Origin: CAZNVG01 sp964576475
GTDB taxonomy: Bacteria > Patescibacteriota > Saccharimonadia > Saccharimonadales > CAZNVG01
Length of the DNA stretch: 64,000 nucleotides
Reading direction: 5' to 3'
Assembly (NCBI GenBank): GCA_964576475.1
Contig: CAZNVG010000003.1
Coordinates: forward strand, 1 to 64,000
The notes beneath the pieces were generated by a model that had not been told where the DNA came from, searched no databases, and was given only the letters and a program-made list of their open reading frames with translations. This document shows, one piece after another, positions 17,722-25,668 of the stretch (position 1 is the first letter of the stretch; the number at the start of each line of letters is the position of its first letter). The translations under genes were made by a program, and so were the position numbers.

Positions 17722-17746
17722 AGTGTCCCTTTCTTTGATTTCCAAT

Positions 17747-17822
17747 AAAAAAACCTCCTGTGTTCAGGAGGTTTGTGTAAATGCGAACTACTAACTAAAA
17801 GCTAAATCGAACAAGCCTCCTG
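17747..17822 (-). promoter_or_regulatory. Attenuator before the HAD/nucleoside hydrolase operon
   Basis: In the minus-strand RNA, AAACCTCCTG (17774-17765), loop AACA and CAGGAGGTTT followed by more T (to 17747) form an intrinsic terminator. CAGGAGG at 17822-17816, inside the leader peptide, can pair with CCTCCTG of the terminator's first arm. The two structures exclude each other, the hallmark of attenuation. Confidence 0.75.
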
Positions 17823-17867
17823 AGTGAGGTGTCGATGATGCCAATTAGTTGCGGTGTAGATTACCAT
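17802..17867 (-). CDS. Trp/His leader peptide of the attenuator
   Basis: A 21-codon ORF ending in TNWHHRHLTQEACSI and TAG. An extended -10 box TG-G-TATAAA (17882-17874) lies 6 nt before its ATG, so the peptide is encoded by a leaderless transcript. The run Trp-His-His-Arg-His sits about 12-25 nt before the antiterminator strand, the right distance for a stalled ribosome to leave that strand free. Shortage of charged tRNA-Trp, tRNA-His or tRNA-Arg would be the signal. Confidence 0.65.
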   Translation of the reverse strand: MVIYTATNWHHRHLTQEACSI

Positions 17868-17943
17868 ATGGTTTTTATACCATAACAGGAAATGAAGTGC
17901 AATGTTCTGTGCGCAAGTAACTTAACCAAACAGAGGTGACTTT

Positions 17944-17952
17944 TGCTATACT
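17944..17952 (+). promoter_or_regulatory. Extended -10 box, leaderless start of folD
   Basis: TG-C-TATACT, 7 nt, then ATG 17960. It rules out the upstream in-frame GTG at 17936. Confidence 0.65.
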
Positions 17953-17959
17953 AGGTTTC

Positions 17960-18775
17960 ATGAAACAACTCAAAGGTTCTGAAATAGCGGGATACGTCAA
18001 AGAGCGCCAGGCTAAAGCCGTGCGTGGTCTACGTCAGGCCCACCACACCGAGCCTAAGCTTGCAGTGGTTGTGACAATCGATAATCCCGTCATAGATACC
18101 TATATGAACATGAAGCAGCGCTATGGGGCGGACATACTTGTGGATGTAGATATTCACCGTGTTTCTGTCGATGAAGCACCAGAGCTTATCGCACAGCTAA
18201 ATGCGGATTCGACTGTACACGGTATTATCGTGCAGCTACCGCTTAGTGATACAGCGCGAACCGACGAAATCGTTAACCTCGTTGCTCCCGAGAAAGATGT
18301 TGATGGACTTGGAAAGGATTCTAAATTAGATCCTGCGACTCCAACAGCGATTTTATGGCTGTTGGCTGGATACGATATTTCACTTCCCGGGAAACACATT
18401 CTGTTAATTGGGCGAGGTAAGTTAGTCGGCGCACCGCTTGAGCGTATGCTGTTGGCGTCCGGGCATGACGTGGAAGTAGCCGATAGGGACACGAAAGACT
18501 TACCGGCAGTTGTATCAAATGCAGACATCGTTATCACCGCGACGGGCAGCCCGGCAATCATCGAGCCTGACATGCTCAAGAGTGGTGCTGTCGTAGTTGA
18601 CGCAGGGGTGGCAAGTGAAAGCGGCAAGACTGTAGGCGATCTTGCTCCTGAAGTTTATGAGCGCGACGATCTGATAATCACGCCAAAGATTGGTGGTGTT
18701 GGGCCACTCACAGTATGCGCATTGTTTGACAATGTCATAAAGGCCGCACGTACTGCAGCAACTGAAGAAAAGTAA
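17960..18775 (+). CDS. folD: Methylenetetrahydrofolate dehydrogenase/cyclohydrolase
   Basis: 271 residues from ATG 17960. DTYMNMKQRYG holds the family Tyr and catalytic Lys; HGIIVQLPL, EKDVDGLG, LLIGRGKLVGAPLERML and IGGVGPLTVCALFDNV follow the FolD order. The enzyme interconverts methylene-, methenyl- and 10-formyl-tetrahydrofolate with NADP. The N-terminus is compact. Convergent with the response-regulator gene 6 nt away. Confidence 0.9.
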   Translation: MKQLKGSEIAGYVKERQAKAVRGLRQAHHTEPKLAVVVTIDNPVIDTYMNMKQRYGADILVDVDIHRVSVDEAPELIAQLNADSTVHGIIVQLPLSDTARTDEIVNLVAPEKDVDGLGKDSKLDPATPTAILWLLAGYDISLPGKHILLIGRGKLVGAPLERMLLASGHDVEVADRDTKDLPAVVSNADIVITATGSPAIIEPDMLKSGAVVVDAGVASESGKTVGDLAPEVYERDDLIITPKIGGVGPLTVCALFDNVIKAARTAATEEK

Positions 18776-18780
18776 TTAAT

Positions 18781-19155
18781 CTATTTAGTCTTGAGTTCGG
18801 TCTTAACGAGTTCAGCGACTTGCTTCGGAGTCATTTCGGCTTTGACGATGTAGCGCTTAACACCAAGAGTTTTCAGTTTTGCCGGCGCCTCTTGCTCACT
18901 AAGGTTAGTAAGAATAATGACTGGGATATCCTTACCCCAGTCATTAGAACGCACTTTGTCGAGCACTTCGTCACCATTCATTTCCGGCATCATAAGGTCG
19001 AGTAAAACGATATCAGGTTTCATCTCCTCGATCAGCTTAAGGCCGAGGAGCCCATTTTCGGCAGTTTGCACCTCAAACCCTTCCACCTCGAATTTCATGC
19101 GATACATCTGCGCGATCGCGAGATCGTCTTCTACAATAGCGATTTTTGTAGCCAT
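18781..19155 (-). CDS. Receiver-only response regulator (CheY-like)
   Basis: 124 residues from ATG 19155: KIAIVEDDLAIAQMYRM (acidic pocket), VLLDLMMPEMNGDEVL (phospho-acceptor Asp near 54), VIILTNLS and the Lys in VKAEMTPKQV. No output domain, so it acts by protein contact or as a phosphate sink. No kinase is adjacent; the histidine kinase at 25669 is a candidate partner. A -10-like TACCAT stands 7 nt upstream of the ATG. Confidence 0.9.
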   Translation of the reverse strand: MATKIAIVEDDLAIAQMYRMKFEVEGFEVQTAENGLLGLKLIEEMKPDIVLLDLMMPEMNGDEVLDKVRSNDWGKDIPVIILTNLSEQEAPAKLKTLGVKRYIVKAEMTPKQVAELVKTELKTK

Positions 19156-19216
19156 TAGACTTATGGTACGACGTGTAGTGAAAGTGCGCAAGTTAATAGC
19201 GCAGAACAACTCGTAT

Positions 19217-20353
19217 CTACACTGTCGCGTATAGATCTAAAACGGCTGCATACCCATCAATGAGTTTGCCGATTGACGCCAAGCTTACCCATTCGTTAAC
19301 CGTATGATCTCCACCGCCAATTGGCCCCATGCTAATGACGGGAATATTAAGTCGGGTAGCAAAGATATTTTCGTCGGCTACTGAATCCGAGTAGCTAATC
19401 GAAATATTATTTGGTTTGAACAGTTTTGTTTCGACGGTCTTCAGAAAGTCACTTGTCTGTACTTCGTAACTTTCAGCGTATGGAGTCTTTCTCTCAAGCG
19501 GACGAATCTCTGCATCAACATCAAGCTCGGCAGCGAGCTTCTGAAGTTTACGAATCACTTCATCGTGAGAAGTATTTGGAGCAGTTAGCGCAGATAGTGT
19601 AATTACACAATTATCAGGTACTGAGAATGAGTCAGTGTCGCCACTAATCGAGTGAACGACAAATACGGTCTTTCCAAAATGAGCATTTTGTTTGAAATTA
19701 ATCTTCGGGAAATGCGTGATTAAAGTCGCGGCATGCTCGACAGCATTGATGGCTTTTGTGTTTTCGGCAGCGTGCTTCTTCCTGCCGAATACTTCTATTT
19801 CGAGACCGATTCTTCCTCTGCGACCATAACACACGCTGTAGTCTTGATTAATCCCCTCTGATTGACCACTTTCGGCAGAGATGAGGAAGTCCACACTCTC
19901 AAGCAATTCGGAATCTACGAGGTCATGAGCGCCTTCTGAAATAGCTTCCTCGTCGACACCAAACACAAGTTTAACTGGCTTCTTTGTTTGAACGGCGTAT
20001 TGCGCAAAATGTAGCATCGCGCAGATGCCGCCCTTCATATCTGCCGCCCCAAGACCATGTGCTTTGTCGCCTTCGGTCCAAATCGTATGTGGGTCTTTCT
20101 CATAGTGCGCGTCGGGCTCGACGGTATCAAGATGGCCGTAGAACGCGAGGTATTTGTCTGCCGCACCGTAGGTAGCGATTATGTTATTTCGCCCTTCGCT
20201 TGTCGGTATGAGCTGAATGTAGAATCCAAGCTTTTCCAGATATTGTGCCACGTAACTTCCGACAGCAGCTTCATCCGGGTATGTGGAAGGGATTGCGACT
20301 AATTCAGCCAGTACTGATTTGATGGATTCTTGTTTATCTCTACTCTGGCGCAA
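19217..20353 (-). CDS. M20 family peptidase/deacylase (ArgE/DapE-like)
   Basis: 378 residues. FYGHLDTVEP, LGAADMKGG, FGVDEEAISEG and SAESGQSEG give the two-metal site, and GGGDHTVNEW the last His. The family removes acyl groups from, or cleaves peptides of, amino acids; DapE itself is unlikely as there is no other lysine pathway gene. It overlaps the upstream ATP-grasp gene by 14 nt and shares its attenuator. A peptide or acyl-amino acid substrate is a fair guess. Confidence 0.8.
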   Translation of the reverse strand: MRQSRDKQESIKSVLAELVAIPSTYPDEAAVGSYVAQYLEKLGFYIQLIPTSEGRNNIIATYGAADKYLAFYGHLDTVEPDAHYEKDPHTIWTEGDKAHGLGAADMKGGICAMLHFAQYAVQTKKPVKLVFGVDEEAISEGAHDLVDSELLESVDFLISAESGQSEGINQDYSVCYGRRGRIGLEIEVFGRKKHAAENTKAINAVEHAATLITHFPKINFKQNAHFGKTVFVVHSISGDTDSFSVPDNCVITLSALTAPNTSHDEVIRKLQKLAAELDVDAEIRPLERKTPYAESYEVQTSDFLKTVETKLFKPNNISISYSDSVADENIFATRLNIPVISMGPIGGGDHTVNEWVSLASIGKLIDGYAAVLDLYATV

Positions 20354-21788
20354 ATCGCACTCCTCTTTCGCTTAATGTTTGCATTATTTCTCGACAGTGC
20401 TTGGCTGTATCGCCAAGTATGACTATTTTGAAGTTCGGTGACGCAACCAATCCTTCTCTTCGAACCAGTGTTCTAAAGGATTGTGGCACAATTTGCCCGC
20501 CATTATTTGGATCTCCAAAGGCAAGTTCTTCACCAACAATTTCAATGTAATCATCTACCGAACGAACAGGTGTGTCCGTGTAGACGTTAGTGTTGATGAA
20601 ATGCTTTGCTCCGAGCTTGTTTGCGATAATAAGCGGTGGAGTGTTGGCGGTTGGACGCGAATTGAGTTCGACCAGAGAGATGTCTTGCTCTCCAGCGTGA
20701 TCTTCAGTTATGAACCAGTCAATCGCTTCAATACCAGCATACTCGTTTTCGTCGAGGTTGTAATCAGCTACGCGCGCAGCAAGTCGTTCGGCGTGCAGCT
20801 GGGTGAAAGCGTCGATATCTTCGTATGGCTCATTGCCCAAGTACTCGCCTTCGGCAGTAGTCATTTGTGTGAAATGTCCAAGTATGACAAGCTCGCCAGT
20901 TTTCTTTGCAATAAACTGTGTGCTGCCATTTGCAACGACTTCTCCTCGGATGCGGGCGTCTGCTTCAAGTACAAGCGGAAATCCAGCAGGCGCTAGTGCG
21001 CCTTCGGGCCAGAATTCATCAATAGTAGTACCGAAATCTGCTTCGGCGAATGCTTTACCGACAGTAGCACGAAGCCGTTCAACCGCTTGGGTGATATCTT
21101 CGTGTTTAACTTTGTCGCTGAGTCGTATGACCAGATCGCCGCCTGATCCTGTTGGGAACTTCAGCCATGCACCATGTGCTGTATTCCATTCCGCCGACAC
21201 GGCAGCTTCTATATCTTCCCAGTTTTGCAATACCGTTCCAGGAAGCATAGATAAGTTGTAGCGTTCCGATGCTTGCCGTAGCGATGCTTTGTTATTGGTG
21301 AGTGTGCTATCGGGTCGAGGAAAAGTATCCAGTCCCATTTCCAGTGCTTGCTGGGAAACTTGATCACATATGAAGGTTGAGCAAAGGTAGGCTTTAGCAT
21401 CGCGGTGCGACATTCGTAGATCGCCCTTTAGAATTTCTAATGGGTCGGTGCCAGGGAATCCGTAGGAACTTCCGTCGGTTCTTGGTTCTACCTGTATGAC
21501 TTGAGCACCCTCCGGAATAAGTCCAATTTTTGTGTAATGATCAAGCAGCCCAGGAAGCAGGCTGTGACAGATAACAGTTTCACCTTCATGTACAGCAGGG
21601 ACAAAGGTTTGGCGCAAGTACCAATCGCCATCAGGATAGGGAAGTGGCAACTTATGGTTAGGGCTAACATAGTTTCCCGTAATAACAGGCCGACCGTCTT
21701 CGATGCCATTTGCATGAAGAACACTATGACCTAAAGACAAAACTTCTTGTTGAACCGCAGGCTCAAGTTCCACTAGTGACTCACTCAT
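20340..21788 (-). CDS. ATP-grasp ligase-like protein (pre-ATP-grasp, peptide-ligase type)
   Basis: 482 residues. Residues 1-150 form a pre-ATP-grasp region (LLPGLLDHYTKIG, SSYGFPGTDPLEIL); then WLKFPTGSGGDLVIRL as the ATP-binding loop, PLVLEADARIRGEV, and VELNSRPTANTPPLI as the Mg-binding Glu/Asn end. This order resembles PGM1-type amino acid or peptide ligases rather than carboxylases. It would form an amide bond using ATP. Coupled to an M20 peptidase by overlap. AAGGGG precedes the start. Substrates unknown. Confidence 0.65.
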   Translation of the reverse strand: MSESLVELEPAVQQEVLSLGHSVLHANGIEDGRPVITGNYVSPNHKLPLPYPDGDWYLRQTFVPAVHEGETVICHSLLPGLLDHYTKIGLIPEGAQVIQVEPRTDGSSYGFPGTDPLEILKGDLRMSHRDAKAYLCSTFICDQVSQQALEMGLDTFPRPDSTLTNNKASLRQASERYNLSMLPGTVLQNWEDIEAAVSAEWNTAHGAWLKFPTGSGGDLVIRLSDKVKHEDITQAVERLRATVGKAFAEADFGTTIDEFWPEGALAPAGFPLVLEADARIRGEVVANGSTQFIAKKTGELVILGHFTQMTTAEGEYLGNEPYEDIDAFTQLHAERLAARVADYNLDENEYAGIEAIDWFITEDHAGEQDISLVELNSRPTANTPPLIIANKLGAKHFINTNVYTDTPVRSVDDYIEIVGEELAFGDPNNGGQIVPQSFRTLVRREGLVASPNFKIVILGDTAKHCREIMQTLSERGVRFAPE

Positions 21789-21816
21789 CCCAATAACCCC
21801 TTTTATTTACGAAATT

Positions 21817-21870
21817 AAAAAATCCGCAGTAGTGCGGACGTTCATTTATTCAAGCAAATGCGTGCACTAC
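21817..21870 (-). promoter_or_regulatory. Attenuator before the ATP-grasp/M20 operon
   Basis: TCCGCA (21838-21833), loop CTAC, TGCGGA and six T (to 21817) form a terminator in the minus-strand RNA. GTAGTGC at 21870-21864 is complementary to GCACTAC (21835-21829), which covers the terminator's first arm and loop. The antiterminator strand begins 4 nt after the stop codon of the leader peptide. Confidence 0.7.
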
Positions 21871-21874
21871 CGGT

Positions 21875-21922
21875 TCAATTAAACCGCTTATTTTTGCCGC
21901 TTCGCTTTACTCTTGCAAACAT
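21875..21922 (-). CDS. Basic leader peptide of the ATP-grasp attenuator
   Basis: A 15-codon ORF, MFARVKRSGKNKRFN, with TACTAT 7 nt before its ATG, again leaderless. Lys and Arg make up nearly half the peptide, so lysyl- or arginyl-tRNA shortage is the natural signal. An in-frame ATG three codons earlier is possible but would lie within the -10 region. Confidence 0.55.
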   Translation of the reverse strand: MFARVKRSGKNKRFN

Positions 21923-21969
21923 AGCAATCATAGTACTAGGTATAGAGAATAATATCAAACATGTAAACC

Positions 21970-21989
21970 TTATCCACAAAATATCCACA
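21970..21989. promoter_or_regulatory. Two DnaA-box-like 9-mers
   Basis: TTATCCACA (21970-21978) matches the DnaA consensus and ATATCCACA follows 2 nt later. With only two boxes and no dnaA or dnaN nearby this is not an origin by itself; the boxes may be a regulatory or titration site, or chance. The rest of 21923-22118 shows no gene. Confidence 0.35.
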
Positions 21990-22118
21990 GCTATTTGTAC
22001 TTATGGTTGCTACAAAAAGCTTCGGTGATGTATCGTGCGCTTAACTTAAGGAGGGAATGAGGACTGAATACTGTACCCATATCGTCTAGTAATCAAATAT
22101 TGTTAAAGGGGGCAATCC

Positions 22119-22661
22119 TTGAAAAGAATTACGTTGATAATATTACTATTTCTAGTATTGATAGGCGCCGCTGTGGTCTTTGCGAACGGGAAGAACCAGC
22201 AAAAGAGATCGGGACAGAATTCGTTACCTCAGACTACGAAATCTGAGTTCCTAGAAATCCCCGAGTGGGGAGTAAAGATACCTAGAGAAGTTTTTGGCGA
22301 CAAAGAAGTGAAGGGATACATCATAGCTCCTCTTGACGACCAGAAACCCACAGAAGGAATAGTGTTTTTAAACTCTGTTCCAAGTGAGTTGACCGGAGCA
22401 AATGGCGTGTTGGCTAAAGAATTCATATCTAAATGTATGTGGGGTATCGCCTCTCTGTATCGTTCAAAGTATCCTACTGAATACGATGTAAAAGTAGATG
22501 GGATACAACAAGAGACCCCTCTTCGTGTGCTAAACGGATATGCCTATGATAGAAAATCACCCCAAGCTCTCTGCGAAGAACGGGGTCTTGAAGAAGCAAA
22601 ACTGTACTTAATATCAGGCATATCACCAGAATCGTTGGCGAATACACTAGTCTTAGAATGA
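22119..22661 (+). CDS. Exported protein with N-terminal membrane anchor
   Basis: 180 residues from TTG 22119, preceded by GGGGG. A lysine and a hydrophobic helix (about 4-22) form a signal anchor; the outer part is soluble with three Cys (CMWGIAS, LCEERG). No lipobox. No family recognised. It is convergent with the membrane gene at 22671. Confidence 0.5.
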   Translation: MKRITLIILLFLVLIGAAVVFANGKNQQKRSGQNSLPQTTKSEFLEIPEWGVKIPREVFGDKEVKGYIIAPLDDQKPTEGIVFLNSVPSELTGANGVLAKEFISKCMWGIASLYRSKYPTEYDVKVDGIQQETPLRVLNGYAYDRKSPQALCEERGLEEAKLYLISGISPESLANTLVLE

Positions 22662-22670
22662 TTACTAGCA

Positions 22671-23567
22671 CTAGCTATTGTTCTTGCGTTTTTTTCTAGA
22701 AGAGATGAACTCGGCACCCATCGATACCGCAGCAAGACCCAGCCATAGTCTGCTGTCGCCGACTGTATTTTGAATGTCATTCGCAAGCTCTAAATGGCCG
22801 TGATTAGCTAGTTCCATAACTGCCTTTGAGGCGCCAAATCCGACTAGCGCGCCGACAGCTCCGCCATCCGCTGAAGCTATTAAATTAACTTTTGAGGTTT
22901 CACGTTGAGTGTAGCCATTTAAAGTAGCGGTTCCAACGAATGCGGTCGTCCCTATGCCCATAACAGCCTGAGCGCGTCGTCGATGCAATCGGAATTTATC
23001 TCTTATACTGCCATCTACTTTACGATCTTCTATGTTCGTTTCGATGCCGGGTAGAGCATCCGTTAAAGATTCGTTGAATGTAGGAAACTTATTAGCAAAT
23101 GCTTTTGTTGTCTTAGGGAATTTTTGTAACCCCCTCCCAAAAGATTCGCCAACTATCGCGTTCCAGGCAAATAGACTTGCGCCGGTAACTAAGCCGGTTA
23201 AGATACTATTTTGTGTATGTTCCATTGTTGCGACCGCTAAATGTGGAACTAGTACAATACCAAGTCGTGCTCGATCGACAACTTGCGTGCCAAGCGCAAG
23301 GCTTCCAAGTAAAATTGTTCTTGATTTCTTAGGTGATTCAACTATATCTCTTTTGATAGATTCGAATATCTTGTCAGATTCTGTGACTGAAGCGGGCTCG
23401 CCCATATCCGTAGTTTTCGTTTCCTCGTCAATTGTTGCTGGACTCTCATTACCTAAAGGCCCGTAGGCATTCCGAAGCAGCATACTTGCAATGACTTTGT
23501 ACGCGGAGTCATCATCAAGTACGTCGAAAATACTCTGCTCAGGAGAAGTATGTAAGCCACTTTCCAT
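22671..23567 (-). CDS. Multi-pass membrane-associated hypothetical protein
   Basis: 298 residues from ATG 23567; the -10 box at 23582-23574 places this start 6 nt downstream and would leave the ATG at 23573 inside the promoter edge. An acidic N-terminal 85 residues is followed by hydrophobic Gly/Ala-rich segments near 87-110, 120-150, 210-230 and 245-265, and a basic end (SSRKKRKNNS). Function unknown. Confidence 0.5.
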   Translation of the reverse strand: MESGLHTSPEQSIFDVLDDDSAYKVIASMLLRNAYGPLGNESPATIDEETKTTDMGEPASVTESDKIFESIKRDIVESPKKSRTILLGSLALGTQVVDRARLGIVLVPHLAVATMEHTQNSILTGLVTGASLFAWNAIVGESFGRGLQKFPKTTKAFANKFPTFNESLTDALPGIETNIEDRKVDGSIRDKFRLHRRRAQAVMGIGTTAFVGTATLNGYTQRETSKVNLIASADGGAVGALVGFGASKAVMELANHGHLELANDIQNTVGDSRLWLGLAAVSMGAEFISSRKKRKNNS

Positions 23568-23573
23568 AAACAT

Positions 23574-23582
23574 ATTTTATCA
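23574..23582 (-). promoter_or_regulatory. Extended -10 box, leaderless start of the 22671-23567 gene
   Basis: TG-A-TAAAAT, 6 nt, then ATG 23567 on the minus strand. On the plus strand TATTAT at 23609-23614 is 6 nt before ATG 23621, so the two divergent genes each have an abutting -10. Confidence 0.6.
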
Positions 23583-23620
23583 TAATTGCAAAAAAATAGC
23601 AATTGGTGTATTATTCGCTT

Positions 23621-24700
23621 ATGTCTTATGACACTCTACATATAACAGAGTCGAATGAAGTGCTTGGCGCGTATGATAACGAGCCTCAATTGATGGGTCT
23701 ATTCGATCATGACTCAATAGCTAACGCTCTAGAGGATCCCGAAACGCTAGTTCTCACAACTGAAACCGGACGAATCCCCATTGTAATACCAGTAAGGCAC
23801 TGCCCTGAAGTTAATCAAGCTTTTTTTGACGGCAGTGATGCGCCAGCGTATTACTATAATTATCTAGGCGCGCCGCACACGGAAGAAGATGTGGCGGCAT
23901 GGGTATCGGCATTGCCTTCCAATGCTCGAATAATGGTAGAGCTATCCGGTGACAAACTTGAATCTGAACTCCCATTATTTAAAGCAATTGCTACGACAGG
24001 CAAATCGGCTGAGATCGATTCAACTATTTTGGATCCGGACGACCATTCGCTACCTTCAGTACATCATTTTTACAGTCCGCTGACACGTCCTGAGGGGGTG
24101 GTAGGGTATGACTCAATCAAAGAAGCATTCGAATCCATTAAGGACACTGAAGAGTGGCGCCCCTATGTAGACGGAGGCGTGAAGTTTGTTACGGGTAGCG
24201 AACTTGATGATAAAACTTTAGAGGGCTTGTGGGATGTGTATGATGCCACATTTGATAAACTCGTAGAAAATTTGCCGTCAGCCCAGAAGCAGCCACGCGA
24301 TGATTTTTTGAAGCAAATGACGTCTCCAGGTTCAATTATTAGCTACATTGAACAAGACGGCACAATCGTCAGCGCTCTGTATATTGTAGATAACGTTCAA
24401 AATTGTGGTTGGTTAAACGGTGCATATTTTGGTCATCTTAATCCTGACGGTCAAACTGTGTTTATGCCTGGAATTTCCACCCGCTTAGATATGAAAGGCT
24501 ATAATTTCAGCAAGCTTACTATTGGGGCCATGTCGACCGTAATCGAGCACGTCCCTGCAATCACAGGGACTGCAACACAATGCACAAACAGATCAGTAAA
24601 ATATGTACCTGATCTTGCAAACGAGTTTACAAAAGGTACTACAAATCTTGATATGCGTGAAACGCGCGCATACCGCTACCCAGTTTATGTTATTGGCTGA
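23621..24700 (+). CDS. Hypothetical protein, possibly acyltransferase-like
   Basis: 359 residues from ATG 23621. It is acidic and soluble. The C-terminal half (IISYIEQDGTIVSALYIVDN, then a long strand-helix stretch) has a GNAT-like feel, and it sits beside an aminoacyltransferase-like gene, but I see no decisive motif. It overlaps the convergent neighbour by 16 nt. Confidence 0.5.
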   Translation: MSYDTLHITESNEVLGAYDNEPQLMGLFDHDSIANALEDPETLVLTTETGRIPIVIPVRHCPEVNQAFFDGSDAPAYYYNYLGAPHTEEDVAAWVSALPSNARIMVELSGDKLESELPLFKAIATTGKSAEIDSTILDPDDHSLPSVHHFYSPLTRPEGVVGYDSIKEAFESIKDTEEWRPYVDGGVKFVTGSELDDKTLEGLWDVYDATFDKLVENLPSAQKQPRDDFLKQMTSPGSIISYIEQDGTIVSALYIVDNVQNCGWLNGAYFGHLNPDGQTVFMPGISTRLDMKGYNFSKLTIGAMSTVIEHVPAITGTATQCTNRSVKYVPDLANEFTKGTTNLDMRETRAYRYPVYVIG

Positions 24701-25614
24701 TTAAGTAGTACAGTGTATTTCTTTAAAAACTTTGTAGGTCTTAAGCCTGTTTTATGTTCACGTAGTCCTGCTATTCCTAGATCTTGTTCAAAGTTAATAA
24801 AATCTATGTCTTCAGTTTTTAGCTTGGATGCAGCAGCATATATAGTAAAGTCGAAAATATTGCGTTGCTCGTATGAGCACTTAGTATGGTGAAGATTAGC
24901 TAGTTTTTTATCTTTATTTACTGTGAAAAGCGTAAAGCTTTCAATCTTGTTTTCAATGATAACCGCGATACACCGCAAATTAAACTCAGTGTGATGTTTT
25001 AAGATTCTGTCGAGCGCCTTCGATTCAATGCGCGATTCGTCATTTCCACCCAACTCATATGTGCGTACCCATCCGTGAAGATTGTTTATTAACCACTGCA
25101 TTTCATCAGGCTTATTAAGATCCAGTTCTTTAATAATGAGCTCTTCACCATTATCTTGTATGAAATGATTGATCTTTCTACGATATTTGCCGAACTTCGT
25201 TCCCAATAACCGAACTTGCTCATTTGTAGAAAAAATATAATCAAAACTGTCTCTATCTTCTTCAACTGCATATTTCGTAATCAGATTCGCGGTTTCTTCA
25301 GGTACTGAGTATAATTTTTTGTCATTCCCGTCACCATTCAAATGTTCACTCAATACATCTAGTGAATTGTCTAAATCATTTGTACCAATCAGACTATATG
25401 TAATCTTGTCATTGTCAAAAACATTTGAGAACCGAAGTACTAGGTTCCCGTTTAGGTTGCTAAAATGCAAGTCGTCTTTTTGATTTAACCAGGTTTCTAA
25501 ATTAGTAAAGGTAAAATCACAATATGGGGAATAATCACAGATAAAACTGCAGTATTCGTCCTTTAGGTTTAAATTAAAGGAAACAAATTCGGGAAATTCT
25601 TTTATAGATTGCAT
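24685..25614 (-). CDS. DUF2156 / phosphatidylglycerol lysyltransferase C-terminal-like protein
   Basis: 309 residues. The opening SPYCDFTFTNLETWLN and the closing FINFEQDLGIAGLREHKTGLRPTKFLKKYTV are the family signatures; two GNAT-like folds lie between. Relatives transfer amino acids from aminoacyl-tRNA to lipids, but this protein lacks the membrane flippase half, so it may modify another acceptor. It is visibly more AT-rich than its neighbours, hinting at a different origin. Confidence 0.75.
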   Translation of the reverse strand: MQSIKEFPEFVSFNLNLKDEYCSFICDYSPYCDFTFTNLETWLNQKDDLHFSNLNGNLVLRFSNVFDNDKITYSLIGTNDLDNSLDVLSEHLNGDGNDKKLYSVPEETANLITKYAVEEDRDSFDYIFSTNEQVRLLGTKFGKYRRKINHFIQDNGEELIIKELDLNKPDEMQWLINNLHGWVRTYELGGNDESRIESKALDRILKHHTEFNLRCIAVIIENKIESFTLFTVNKDKKLANLHHTKCSYEQRNIFDFTIYAAASKLKTEDIDFINFEQDLGIAGLREHKTGLRPTKFLKKYTVLLNQPIT

Positions 25615-25668
25615 GAGTGTGTAATTTGTATACCCAACGATAAGCGGTTTTGATGTAACATTGGAGTA

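Noticed and set aside
21970..21989. Replication origin
   Set aside because: Only two DnaA-like 9-mers, no AT-rich unwinding region and no dnaA/dnaN nearby.
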